DNA of 39,536 bases from Planctomycetaceae bacterium. GTDB lineage: Bacteria > Planctomycetota > Planctomycetia > Pirellulales > UBA1268. Below the pieces are notes generated by a model. It was not told the origin of the DNA and did not search any database. It was given only the letters and a program-made list of their open reading frames with translations. This document shows, piece after piece, positions 1-10,800 of the stretch. The position numbers were made by a program, and so were the translations under genes. The first letter of the stretch is position 1. Each line of letters opens with the position of its first letter. Where the stretch lies: assembly GCA_947459185.1 (NCBI GenBank), contig CANHCU010000022.1:1-39536 (forward strand), read 5' to 3'.

Positions 1-596
1 CGCAGCGACTCGATCGTGCTGCGGCTCATCCGCGAAAGGTCGTCGATGAGGAACCAGCTGGCCCCAGACTCCTGCCGCCGCTCCACGAGGGCCTTGGCGA
101 TCGTGTATCCCCGGCGGCAGGCCAGCGTGCCGCTGACGGCCGCGTCGGCCAGCACATACTCCCAAGGCACGTACACCCCTTCCCGTCGGGCCCGGGTCAG
201 CACGTTGATGAGCTGCTGGGCCAACGACCGGGGGTTGGAGCCCTCGTCTGAAAACCGCAGATAGACGATACCGAGCGCGGACCACGGCCTCGCGCCGCCG
301 TTCGGCCGAAATACCTCCACAGCCTGCGCACGAAACCTTCGCTCGAAGGCCTCGGCCATCGGTTGGATCGTCGCCGGCATTGACACGGGCACGGCTGGCG
401 TGCCCACCAAGTCCGGCCACAGCCGGGCCTGAATATCCAGATAGGTCGCCGCCAGATCAACCAGCGTCTCACGATCGGGCAGGCCAAAATCGTCGCCCCG
501 AGCCCTTCCGCGGCCCTGGTGACGGCCATTCGCGTTGTCCTGAAAACCAAAAGAATCCTGGCCGGGAACACCGGCGTCGTTATTGGAACGAAACAT
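1..596 (-). CDS. Serine site-specific recombinase (resolvase/invertase family), N-terminal part, cut by window edge
   Basis: The frame opens with ATG at 596 and runs off the left edge; 198 codons are visible. Residues 108-198 match the serine-recombinase catalytic domain. They show YLRFSDEG with candidate nucleophile Ser116 and Arg114, then SLAQQL, then DAAVSGT followed by an Arg pair, then DDLSRMSRS with the expected Arg189 and Arg192. Family members cut and rejoin DNA at specific sites through a phosphoserine link. About 105 residues precede the catalytic domain, whereas most resolvases and integrases begin with it. That extension is low in complexity at first (Gly, Arg, Asp, Asn) and matches nothing I recognise. 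A GAGG lies about nine bases before the ATG. The DNA-binding part lies outside the window, so resolvase, IS607-like transposase or large integrase cannot be told apart. Confidence 0.85.
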   Translation of the reverse strand, partial: MFRSNNDAGVPGQDSFGFQDNANGRHQGRGRARGDDFGLPDRETLVDLAATYLDIQARLWPDLVGTPAVPVSMPATIQPMAEAFERRFRAQAVEVFRPNGGARPWSALGIVYLRFSDEGSNPRSLAQQLINVLTRARREGVYVPWEYVLADAAVSGTLACRRGYTIAKALVERRQESGASWFLIDDLSRMSRSTIESL

Positions 597-607
597 AGGA
601 AAAACCT

Positions 608-630
608 CGGAGGCGAAGGAATTGCCTCCG
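608..630 (-). promoter_or_regulatory. Hairpin abutting the ribosome binding site of the serine recombinase
   Basis: A perfect 7-bp inverted repeat, CGGAGGC and GCCTCCG, with a 9-base loop lies in the leader of the recombinase. On the minus strand its last base touches the GAGG (plus 605-608) that serves the ATG at 596. It could influence ribosome access, but this is only inferred from position. Confidence 0.35.
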
Positions 631-668
631 GGATGGGCAGTCCGGCGGGGCACGAAGCCCCGATCCGC

Positions 669-770
669 TCAACGGCCTCGGCGGTAGTGCCCGCGGACCG
701 TCCTCACCCGCACCGCATCCCCCTCAAACCAAATCTGGTAGGGGAACGGGTACGGGCAGAGACCGGCTGT
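669..770 (-). pseudogene. Possible remnant of a ParE/RelE-type toxin C-terminus
   Basis: A short minus-strand frame ends at 669 and its last ~28 residues read FPYQIWFEGDAVRVRTVRGH then an Arg-rich tail. This resembles the C-terminal strand pattern of ParE toxins (FPYxIxY, acidic turn, VxVxAVxHxxR). No full toxin frame is present: the upstream residues are not ParE-like in this frame. A neighbouring frame carries a plausible LAEFPRKQPV piece, so a frameshifted relic is possible. No antitoxin is seen. Chance similarity cannot be excluded. Apart from the hairpin at 608-630, I see nothing else convincing between 597 and 898. Confidence 0.22.
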
Positions 771-898
771 TTCCGCGGGAATTCCGCCAGAATGCCGAGT
801 CGTACCGGAAGTGTCGTCGGGAGTCGCCCCGACTTCAATTCGCTGCGTGCAGTGGCAGCAGCGCGACAACCGCCCCTCATCTCCACGCCCGACCCGGC

Positions 899-904
899 TA
901 TACT
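899..904 (+). promoter_or_regulatory. Candidate -10 box for the small RNA
   Basis: TATACT differs from the sigma70 consensus TATAAT by one base and stands out in very GC-rich surroundings. No good -35 hexamer lies 16-18 bases upstream. Transcription would start near 911 and run into the terminator at 1097-1129. Confidence 0.35.
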
Positions 905-1006
905 CAAGGCGTCGTTCCCCGGTGACGGCTGGGGAGAAAACAGCCCGGCGGTGATCTCGCAGTGATCACGACGGCTGGGATTCCTTCAACGAGAGGAGGT
1001 GGTCTA

Positions 1007-1045
1007 GTGACGCAAACTGACTGTACGGGAGGGCTGCGCCGATAG
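1007..1045 (+). CDS. Possible 12-codon small ORF inside the small RNA
   Basis: AGGAGGT at 994-1000 is a near-perfect Shine-Dalgarno sequence, six bases before a GTG at 1007. The frame reads MTQTDCTGGLRR and stops at TAG 1043-1045, within the stem region of the three-way junction. No similarity is recognised. Purine-rich runs can arise by chance in such DNA. Confidence 0.25.
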   Translation: MTQTDCTGGLRR

Positions 1046-1096
1046 CGGCGAGTCGACGGGCCTGCCGTTGATGCAGCCCACCAAATGGTTCCTACG

Positions 1097-1129
1097 GCTG
1101 CCGCCCCTTCGGGGGCGGCAGCTTTTTTT
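1097..1129 (+). terminator. Strong rho-independent terminator
   Basis: An 11-bp perfect stem (1097-1107 with 1112-1122) is capped by a TTCG tetraloop and followed by seven T at 1123-1129. The T-tract is only on the plus strand, so it ends a plus-strand transcript. It cannot serve the GYF_2 gene, which reads leftward. Confidence 0.9.
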
Positions 1130-1151
1130 GTTGACCGCTTGCACACCGGAC

Positions 1152-1559
1152 TCAGTGCGGCCCAAATACGATCGACAGTGCCAGCATCGCCAAGGCGATC
1201 AGCAGCATGCCCCCAAGGGCATACATCAAGGGCCGGAACGGCTTGCGAAACGGGTCTTCGCCCTCCAGCCACGTCTGCAGCGATGCCTGCCATTCGCGGA
1301 CCGGCTGGCCTCCAGAACCCATCTCGTCGGCCGACGGCACCAGCCCCGAATCCTGGTTCCAGATGCCGCTGTCAAGTTGCGGGACATCGTCGCCGCCGCC
1401 AATCACCTCCTCTCTGAAGTCTCGGAATGGCAGCCACGGGCCGTCCGCAGACTCGGAGACCTCGTCCCGCATCCGGAGCCGCCGTTCCTGCCGCAAGGTG
1501 CGGAGCTTGTCCCGGGTCAACGGTCCTTTGATACGGCCATCCCGCCTCACGTAATACAT
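1152..1559 (-). CDS. GYF_2-domain protein with C-terminal membrane anchor
   Basis: This 135-residue protein begins MYYVRRDGRIKGPLTRDKL, and residues 1-48 follow the GYF_2 (DUF4339) pattern. That pattern is an aromatic start, a basic turn, GP, a leucine-rich helix and then PWLPF near residue 43. GYF_2 domains are thought to bind proline-rich or other peptides. Residues ~50-105 are a polar linker. Residues ~110-132 form one hydrophobic membrane segment (YALGGMLLIALAMLALSIVF), giving a tail-anchored layout with the domain probably cytoplasmic. The Shine-Dalgarno sequence is weak. It is a single-gene unit, with the small RNA beyond its stop and the glucan synthase diverging upstream. The partner is unknown. 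Confidence 0.75.
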   Translation of the reverse strand: MYYVRRDGRIKGPLTRDKLRTLRQERRLRMRDEVSESADGPWLPFRDFREEVIGGGDDVPQLDSGIWNQDSGLVPSADEMGSGGQPVREWQASLQTWLEGEDPFRKPFRPLMYALGGMLLIALAMLALSIVFGPH

Positions 1560-1773
1560 TCAGTCTTCTTCGACCCCACGACTGCCGGAGCCCCGCCTCA
1601 AAAAACACGAGTGTCGGCTTCCCGTGAACGACTGAAGCTCAGTATGACAGTTTGATCGTCAGGACCGCGACCCCGCTGCCAGGCGGGCAAGATACCGTTT
1701 CAGCGGTGCAGCCCCGCCGATGCCGTCCCAGACCGCCATTGGCTTTTCGTACGTCACGGTGCGAGAGTAGAGC

Positions 1774-1803
1774 TTGGCCATCCTTCCCCGGGAGGATGGC
1801 CAA
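1774..1803 (+). promoter_or_regulatory. Long perfect hairpin over a candidate start codon of the glucan synthase
   Basis: TTGGCCATCCT (1774-1784) pairs perfectly with AGGATGGCCAA (1793-1803) and can close further to 12-13 bp. The right arm contains the in-frame ATG at 1796. No T-run follows, so a simple terminator is unlikely. It could mask the 1796 start or act in the leader if translation begins at GTG 1820 or ATG 1838. Confidence 0.5.
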
Positions 1804-1819
1804 TCTTCGGAGCCCCACC

Positions 1820-4800
1820 GTGCATGTTCCATCATTGATGGACATGGTCCGCCGGCTCGCGCCGCGGATCATCGCGGACAAGGACGCCATACAACTCGTC
1901 GCTCCATTCGCCCCGACGGGAGTCGGTTCGCCGCTGCGCGAAAACCGCGAACGTGCCGATCAACGGCCTCTTCGCGGGGAACTGCTGTCCACGGAACAGT
2001 TGCAGCGATATGCCCGCACAATGGCCGGTGCGCATCGCCTCACACAGCACCGCACGTCCGGAAGGCTGCTCACACGGCTGGCTGACAACGAACGAGTGCT
2101 GGCTGAAACCTACAAACTCCTCGCCGCTGCGACCCGGCGGGGCAGACGCATCGCGCCGGCGTCGGAGTGGCTGCTCGATAATTTCTACCTGATCGAGGAG
2201 CAGATCCACTCCACACGCCGCCTCCTGCCCCGCTCCTACCTCGACCAGCTGCCCGGCCTCGCCTCCGATTGCCCGCGGACCTATGCCATCGCGATGGAGC
2301 TGATCGCGCATGCAGACGGCCGCGTGGACTCGTCGGCACTCGACGCCTTCATCGCCGCCTACCAGTCGGTCTGCCCACTCACACTCGGCGAACTCTGGGC
2401 CATGCCGCTTATGCTGCGGCTCGCCCTGATCGAGAATCTTCGCCGCGTTGCCCAGCGGCTCGCGACCGCCCGACATCAACGCGACATCGCCGCTGACTGG
2501 TCCGAGCGGATGCTCGAAGCCGCGGAGAGGCGGCCCGCTGACCTCGTCGCCGTCTTGGCCGACATGACACGGGCCTCCCCTCCCCTGTCCGGCGCCTTCC
2601 TCGCCGAGTTCACGCGGGCGTTGCAGGGCCACTCGCCTGCCTTCGCGCTGGCCGGCACCTGGCTCGAGCATTGCCTCGCCGGACAGGGCCTCACGATCGA
2701 GCAGATGGTGCTGGCCGAAGGGCAGGCGCAGGCCGCCGATCAGGTGTCGGTTGGCAACAGCATCGGCAGCCTGCGGTTCCTCGCGGTGCACGACTGGCGC
2801 GACTTCGTCGCCGAGCACAGCATCGTGGAGCAGACGCTCAACAATGATCCTGCCGCTGTGTATGGCCGGACCGATTTCGCCACCCGTAACCGCTACCGCT
2901 CGGCCGTCGAAACCATCGCCCGGCGGACGGGGCGATCCGAAGAAGAGGTCGCCGAGCGGATCGTGACGCTCGCGCACGAGGCCAGTGTCAGCGGATTCCA
3001 CACGTCGCCTCCGCGTGAATCACACGTCGGCTACTGGCTGGTCGATGGGGGCCGCGACCGCCTCATGCACGAACTCGGCTGTCGCTTTGTCGGAGTGGCC
3101 GCCTGGTTCGCGCCGTGGCGTTCGTGCATCGCGGCAGCGCAGCGGAGCACGCTGGGCCTCCTGCTGGCCGCCATCACGATGCTGACCGCCGCCGGTGTGC
3201 TCACGTTTCTGGAGGCGGCCGGCCTGGAGGGCAGGTCGTGGCCCCTCGTCGTGCCCATGCTGATGGTTGCCCTGCATCTTGCCGTGGGGCTGGTCACCTG
3301 GGCGGCGACGGTCGTCGTCCGGCCACACCCTCTTCCGCGGCTTGATTTCAGGGAGGGCATCCCACCCGATCAGCGCACCCTCGTCGCCGTGCCTGCCATG
3401 CTCACCGACGCGGCCACGGTCGATCGACTCCTCGAAGGCCTGGAGATCCGCTTCCTCGCCAACCGCGATCCGCACCTGCATTTCGCCCTGCTCTCCGACC
3501 TCCCCGATGCCGCGGCGGAATCGCTCCCCTCCGACGAGCCGCTGATCCGGCAGGCCGTTGCCGGGATCGATGCGCTCAATCGGCGTTATCCATCCGATCG
3601 CCACGATTCCTTCCTGCTGCTGCACCGCAGCCGCGCATGGAACGCTCGCGACGGCGTCTGGATGGGCCGCGAACGCAAACGCGGCAAGCTCGCCGATTTC
3701 AACGCCGTGCTCCGCGGAGCTGCCCTCACCGGCCCCGCCGGACGCTTCTCTCACGTGGCTGGAGACGTCGAGTTCCTGCCGCAGGTGCGATTCGTCATCA
3801 CGCTCGACGCCGACACCGACCTGCCCCGCGACGCGGCACGCGAGATGGCGGGCGCCATGGCACACATCCTCAACCGGCCCGTGCCCCACCCCACGCAGCC
3901 CCGCATCATGGCCGGGCATGGCATCATCCAGCCACGTGTGGCGGTGAGTCTGCCAAGCGCGCAGCGGTCGCGTTTCAGCCGCCTCACCTCGGGCACCCCA
4001 GGCATCGATCCCTACACGCGGGTCGTCTCCAACCTCTACCAGGACCTTTTCGACGAGGGGTCCTTCATCGGCAAGGGCATCTACGATGTCGATGCCTTCG
4101 AGCACTGCTGCGGCGTATTTCCCGATCACACGATCCTCAGCCACGACCTGCTCGAGGGCTGCCACTGTCGCTCTGGATTGGAGAGCGACGTGGTGCTGCA
4201 CGAAGACCATCCTTCCAGCTATCTCACCGACGCGCGGCGACGGCACCGCTGGATTCGCGGCGACTGGCAGATCCTCTGGTGGCTGCTCCCGCGCGTCCCG
4301 AATCATGGCGTGGCAGGTGTGAAGAACCCCTTGTCATCCCTCTCCCAGTGGAAGATCTTCGACAATCTCCGGCGGAGCCTCGTGCCTCCGGCGATGCTCG
4401 GCCTACTCATCGGGGCCTGGCTATCGGGCTCGTTGCGGCAGGGCATGGCCGCTGCGGGGCTGGTCGTTCTGGCGGCGCTGCTACCCCCCTTGCTGGCCTG
4501 CCTGCTCGACTTTCTGCGAAAGCCCCACGACGTGCCGCTCTCGACACACCTTGTCGAGGCCGCTCGGTCGGCGACGAGGCCACTGATGCAGGGGCTGCTC
4601 CAGCTTGCCATGCTGCCCTACGAGGCGGGCATCGCGATCGACGCCATCGCGCGGACGCTGGTACGGATGTTCCTCACCCATCGCCGCCTGCTGGAATGGC
4701 GCACCGCAGCCGACACCGAGCGAACGGCGGCGGGCGATCTACCCGGTTTCATTCGCGCGGTGGCCGTCAGCCCGCTGATGGCCATTCTCCTGGCCGCGGT

Positions 4801-7800
4801 TCTCTTCGCATCGGGTCATCCTGACATGCTCGTGGCTGCATGTCCCTGGCTCGTGGCATGGCTGCTCGCGCCGCTCATCGCCTGGTGGATCAGTCTGCCG
4901 CTGCCGCCGCGGACCATCCGACTCTCGGGCCCTGAGCAGCAGTTCCTGGCCACGGCCGGAAGGCGCACCTGGCGGTACTTCGAGGAATATGTGACGGCCC
5001 ATACCAACTGGCTCCCACCCGACAACGTGCAGATGAACGGCGAGTTGGTCGTCGCAGCCCGCACCAGTCCCACCAACATCGCGATGGGATTGCTCTCCGA
5101 TCTGGCTGCCTGCGACTTTGGCTGGTGCTCCGTCGCGCAGCTCGTCGGCCGCGTCGGCCATACGTTCGACACGCTCGGCAGCCTCGAACGGCACCGTGGT
5201 CACCTGTTCAACTGGTACGACATCCACACGCTTGCGCCGCTCTCCCCGCGCTACGTCTCCACGGTCGACAGTGGCAACTTTGTCGGCAGCCTCCTCGTGC
5301 TCGCCGGAGGGCTCGACGAACTGCGGGACGCGGCCGCGGTGTCGCCACGGCTCTTCGCCGGCCTCCAGGACACGCTGCGTGTCCTGACCGAATCCCGCCA
5401 TGGATCGCCGACCGGCAACAGTCGTCAGCGTGATGGTGCGGCCTGCTGGCCCGGGATTCCCGACGAACTCCTACGGGAGTCTGTCACGGTGGCTCGTGCC
5501 GCGGCGGCGCTGCCTCGCCTGATTGCGGCCGGCGCGGCGGCCCGCGGTGATCTCGCCGCCGCCAACGACGCCGAGTGCCGCTGGTGGACAGAGGCCGTGA
5601 TCCACGCCGCCGTCGACCAACTCGCCGACCTCCATCATCTCGCACCATGGACGACGCTGCCGCCGCCGCCCGAGCATTTCTGGCAGCGGGTCACTGCGCA
5701 GTCGAACCCGCGGGCGACCAGTCTCCGCGCGATGCTGGACCATCTCAACGGCAGCCCCACCCTGCGGGAGATCGTCGACCTGCCCGAAGCGGTGCTGCCC
5801 TTGGTGGCGGAAGTGGCGCGGGCGAACGACACCAACCATTCGCCCGATGCCCCGGCCTGCTCGCGCTGGCTGCGACTGCTGCATGCATCGCTCGAGACCG
5901 CCACGCTTCACGCCAGCGAGCGGCGCGACGAACTCGGACAGCTCGCGGACGCCTCCCGGGCGCTGGCCGACATCGACTTCCGATTTCTTTACGATCCGTC
6001 GCGACGGCTCTTCGCCATCGGCTTCAATGCCACCGAGCATCGGCTCGACGCGGGCTACTACGATCTGTTGGCGTCGGAGTCGCGACTGGCCAGCTACGTG
6101 CTCGTCGCCCGCCGCCAGTTCGAACAAGATCACTGGTTTGCGCTCGGCCGACTGCTGACGACCACCGACAGCACACCGACGCTGCTCTCCTGGAGTGGCT
6201 CGATGTTCGAATATCTGATGCCGATGCTTGTGATGCCATCATGGAGCGGCACACTGCTCGACCATTCCTGCCGCGCGGCGGTGCACCGCCAGATCAGCTA
6301 CGCGGAGCAGCGCGGGGTGCCGTGGGGCATCTCGGAATCTGGTTACAACGCCCACGATGTGCAGATGAACTATCAGTACAGGGCCTTCGGCGTGCCGGGG
6401 CTGGGACTGAAACGCGGGCTGGCCGACGACATCGTGATCGCGCCCTACGCCAGCGCCCTGGCGTTGCTCGTCGCGCCGCGAGAGGCCTGCAGCAACCTCC
6501 GGAGAATCGCCGCAGACGGGGGCATGGGTACGTGCGGCTTCATCGAAGCGATCGACTACACGCCCTCCCGCCGCGTGCCCACCAGCACCAGCACCAGCAC
6601 CGGGCGGACCGACTCAGCCGAAACCGAAGCCGCAGCCGGCGGCGGCTTGAGCTTCGCAGGAGGCGTGCCTGTGCGGCAGTTCATGGCCCACCATCAGGGC
6701 ATGAGTCTGCTCGCCTTCGCTTCCGTGCTGCTCGACAGCCCCATGCAGCGGCGATTTATGGCCGATCCGGCGCTCAAGTCGGCGACGCTGCTCCTGCAGG
6801 AGCGGATCCCGAAACTCACGGTCACGGTCTTCCCGCATACCGGCGAGGCGGCCATGGCCCGCGGAATCCCTGCCGCACAGCCAAATGCAATCCGCGTGGT
6901 GACCGACTTCGACGGCCCGCTGCCGGAGGTACACCTGCTCTCCAACGGCCGCTACCACGTCGCCATCTCTGCCGCCGGCGGAGGCTGGAGCCGATGGCGC
7001 GGCCTCGCCGTCACCCGTTGGCGCGAAGACGCCACCCGCGACCACTGGGGACAATTCTGCTACCTGCGGGATCTCGATAGCGGCGCCGTCTGGTCGAATA
7101 CCTGGCAGCCGACGACCCGTGGGAGTCGCCGCGGCGAGGCGGTCTTCATGCAGTCACGGGCGGAGTTCCGTCGCTTCGACGAGCAGATCGAGGCACACAC
7201 GCTCGTCAGCGTATCCACCGAAGACGACGTGGAACTCCGCCGCCTCTCCCTTACCAACCACTCCGAACGCCGCCGCTCGATCGAGGTCACCACCTACGCG
7301 GAGGTGGCGCTCGCCCCGCAGGGCCAGGACGAGTCGCATCCAGCCTTTTCCAACCTCTTCGTGGAGACCGAGATCCTCGCCGGGCGGCCCGCGCTGCTGG
7401 TCACCCGCCGGCCCCGCAGCCCGGAGGAGCGGCCGCCGTGGCTGTTGCACGTCGTCACCGGCAGCTGCCCGACGGAAGCGTGTACGCACCCCGTCGGCAA
7501 GCCTTCGTTCGAGACCGATCGCGGGATCTTTCTCGGCCGCGGCCGCACGCCCCATGATCCCGCCGCCTGCACGAGCGAATCGCAGCACAGGAGCACGCTC
7601 TCCGACACCACCGGCGCCACGCTCGATCCTGTGGTGAGCATCCGTCGCACGGTCGTGCTCGCGCCGGGCGAGACGGTGCGGCTCGACATCGTCACCGGCA
7701 TCGCCGAATCACGCGATCAGGCCGCAGAGATCGCCGTCAAATATTCCGATCCGTGCCTCGCCGATCGCATCATCGAACTGGCCTGGACGCGGGGCGCGAT

Positions 7801-10800
7801 CATGCTGCAGCAGCTTGCGATCTCGGAGCAGGAGGCGCAGGCCTACGGAAGGCTGGCTGGGTCGCTGATCCACGCGTCTCGGCTGCGACGCACGAGCCCG
7901 GCGGTGATCGCCCGCAACCGCCGTGGCCAGTCGGGGCTGTGGGGGCATGGTATCTCGGGTGACCTGCCGATCGTGCTGGTTCGCATCCGTGATCGCCACC
8001 AACTCGAGCTCGTGCAGCAGGCGATTCGCGGGCACGCCTGGTGGCGGATGCACGGCCTCGACGTGGACCTCGTCATCTGGAACGAAGACGACTCCGTCTA
8101 CCGTCAGGTGCTGCACGAGTCGATCCTCGACCTGGTCTCCGCCAGTCCGGAGGCCGGGCTCATCGACCGCCCAGGCGGTATCTTTGTGCGCCGAGGTGAA
8201 CAGCTCTCCGAGGAAGACCGGGTGCTGCTGCAAGCCTCCGCCCGCATCATGCTCACCGACGAAGCTGGCACGCTGGTCGAGCAGGTGGAGAAGCGTGGCC
8301 GATCGGAAATCACGCCCCCCCCACTCAGGCCGCGGCGGCGGCGTGCACAGCCTGCATCGGCTGCCACCGCCGCCGACCTGGAGCCGGGGCCGAAACCGTC
8401 CGAGCTCCACGCCTTCAACGGCCTCGGCGGCTTCACGGCTGATGGGAGCGAATATGTGATCCTGCTCCGCCCGGGCGCCTGCACGCCCGCACCATGGGTC
8501 AATTGCCTGGCCAATCCCCGGATTGGCACCGTGGTCTCCGAATCGGGCAGCGGCTGCACGTGGGTGGACAACAGCCACGAGTTCCGGCTCACACCCTGGA
8601 CCAACGATCCGGTCTCCGACATGGGCGGCGAGGCGATCTACATTCGCGACGAAGACAGCGGCCGCTTCTGGTCGCCCACGCCTCAGCCGGCCCGCGGTCG
8701 CGGCACCTATGCCGTGCGGCACGGGGTCGGCAGCACCGTCTTCGAACATGCCGACGACGGACTCGCCTCCGAACTCACGCTCTTCGTCGCCGAGCACGAA
8801 CCGGTGAAATTCGTGCGACTCACGATCACCAACACCTCCGGCCGGCCGCGGGCCTTGTCGATCACGGGCTACTGGGAGTGGGTACTCGGTGAAATCCGCA
8901 CCCGGTCGCTGATGCAGGTCGTCACCGAGATCGATCAACTCACCGGCGCCCTGTTCGCCCGCAACGCGTTCACTGGCGAATTCGCCGGCATGGTCGCCTT
9001 CGTCGATGCGAGCGAGCTGGCTCGCACCGTGACCGGCGACCGCACCGAGTTCATCGGCCGCAACGGCTCGCTCGCGGCGCCGGCGGCGCTCGAGCGGATG
9101 CGGCTCTCCGGCCGCGTGGGGGCGGGCTACGACCCGTGCGCGGCGATGCAGGTGCAGGTGCTGCTCGACGAGGGTGAGTGTCGCACGGTCGTCTTCACGC
9201 TCGGCGCGGCACAGGGCGTGGCCGAGGCGCAGCGGCTCGTGCAGCAGTTCCGCGGGGAACTGGCGGCGGAGCAGGAATGCGTCGCGATGCGGGAGGGGTG
9301 GCGGCATCGGCTCGCGGCGGTGCAGATCGAGTCGCCCGACCCGGCTGTCGATGCGCTCGTCAACCACTGGCTGTTGTACCAGGTCGTCTCGTGCCGGCTC
9401 TGGGGTCGAACATCGCTCTATCAGTCATCGGGGGCTTACGGCTTCCGCGATCAACTCCAGGATGCGATGGCGCTCGTGCACACCGCCCCCGAACTGCTTC
9501 GCGAGCACCTGCTCCGCGCTGCGGGCCGACAGTTCGAGGAGGGCGACGTGCAGCACTGGTGGCATCCTCCGGAGGGCCGCGGCATCCGCACGCACTGTTC
9601 CGACGACTTCCTCTGGCTGCCGGCGGCGGTCTGCCGCTACGTGCAGGCGACTGGCGACACGGGCGTGCTCGACGCGCCGGTGCCCTTCCTGCAAGGCCGC
9701 GTGCCCCGGGCCGACGAGGAATCGGTCTACGACATGCCCCAGTCGGGCCCCACCACCGCTTCACTCTACGACCACTGCGTTCGGGCGATCGAACGCGGGC
9801 TCCACTTCGGCGTCCACGGCCTGCCGCTCTTTGGCGGCGGCGACTGGAACGATGGCCTGAACCTCGTGGGGCACAAGGGCCACGGCGAGAGCGTCTGGCT
9901 GGCGTTCTTTCTCTACGACGTGCTCAGTCGCTTCGCTGACATTGCCGAACAGCGTGGCGACGTCGTCATGGCGGATCGCTGCTCCATCGAAGCGGGTCGT
10001 CTACGGGGCAATGTGGACGACACCGCCTGGGACGGATCCTGGTATCGCCGCGGCACGTTCGACGACGGACTGCCGCTCGGGTCGGTCAGCTCGACCGAAT
10101 GCCGGATCGACTCTGTCTCGCAGAGCTGGGCGGTGCTGTCGGCCGCGGCCCCACAGGCGCGGGCCGCGGAGGCGATGGCCAGCGTCGATGCGTTGCTCGT
10201 GTCGCGGTCCGATCGACTGGTGAAGCTCCTCGCTCCCCCCTTCGACACCGCACCGCTCGAGCCTGGTTACATCAAGGGCTATCCACCGGGAGTCCGCGAG
10301 AACGGAGGCCAATACACCCATGCTGCCGTCTGGACGGCGATGGCCTTCGCGGCCCTGGGCGACCACGCCCGCGCCTGGGAACTGTTCCAGCTCATGAACC
10401 CGGTGAACCACGGCGACAGCGCCGAAGCGATCGCCACCTATCGCGTCGAGCCCTACGTGGTCGCGGCCGACATCTATGCCGTCACGCCGCACACCGGCCG
10501 TGGCGGCTGGACCTGGTACACCGGCTCGGCCAGCTGGATGTATCGGCTGCTCGTCGAGTCGCTGCTGGGCATCGAACGGGAAGGCACGGTGCTCAGACTG
10601 TCGCCCCATCCGCCCCGCGACTGGCCCAGCTTTACAGTCCGTTACCGCTATTATGAAACGACCTTTCGGATCACGGTTCGCCATCCGGGGCACGGCGTCC
10701 GTGAGGCCGGACCGATCCGTACCATGGTGGTCGATGGCGTTCCGCAGGCCAACCATGCGATCCCGCTCGTTGATGACCGCCAGGAACATGTGATCGACAT

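Larger units (their letters stand above)
911..1129 (+). ncRNA. Candidate structured small RNA, ~220 nt, unknown family
   Basis: No convincing gene lies on the plus strand here, yet the stretch ends in a textbook terminator, so something is transcribed. It is rich in potential structure. One hairpin is 951-956 with 964-969 (GTGATC/GATCAC). A three-way junction is closed by GGGCTGC (1031-1037) with GCAGCCC (1073-1079). It holds GCCG/CGGC around an ATAG tetraloop (1038-1049) and CGACGG/CCGTTG (1054-1070). A terminator hairpin follows. It does not show the hallmarks I know for tmRNA, 6S, SRP or RNase P RNA. A tiny reading frame with a good Shine-Dalgarno sequence lies inside. The nearest plus-strand gene starts some 670 bases past the terminator, so a leader/attenuator role for that gene is unlikely. 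The 5' end is a guess. Confidence 0.5.

Noticed and set aside
519-965. 148-residue plus-strand frame overlapping the recombinase start
   Set aside because: No family resemblance, no Shine-Dalgarno sequence, and it overlaps the better supported minus-strand gene.
911-1129. Attenuator/leader peptide for the glucan synthase
   Set aside because: The terminator lies ~670 bases before the synthase start, with an antisense gene in between.
8315-8325. Run of C in ndvB (and another near 13125 in the ATPase gene) as possible frameshift or slippage site
   Set aside because: Both frames continue intact with family motifs on each side, so there is no evidence of a shift.
1832-9367. Long open frames on both strands inside the glucan synthase (minus 1832-3001, 3020-4306, 7709-9367; plus 5575-7080)
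   Set aside because: High-GC codon use keeps other frames open. Their translations are Arg/Gly/His-rich without domain motifs, and the region is fully explained by the NdvB frame.
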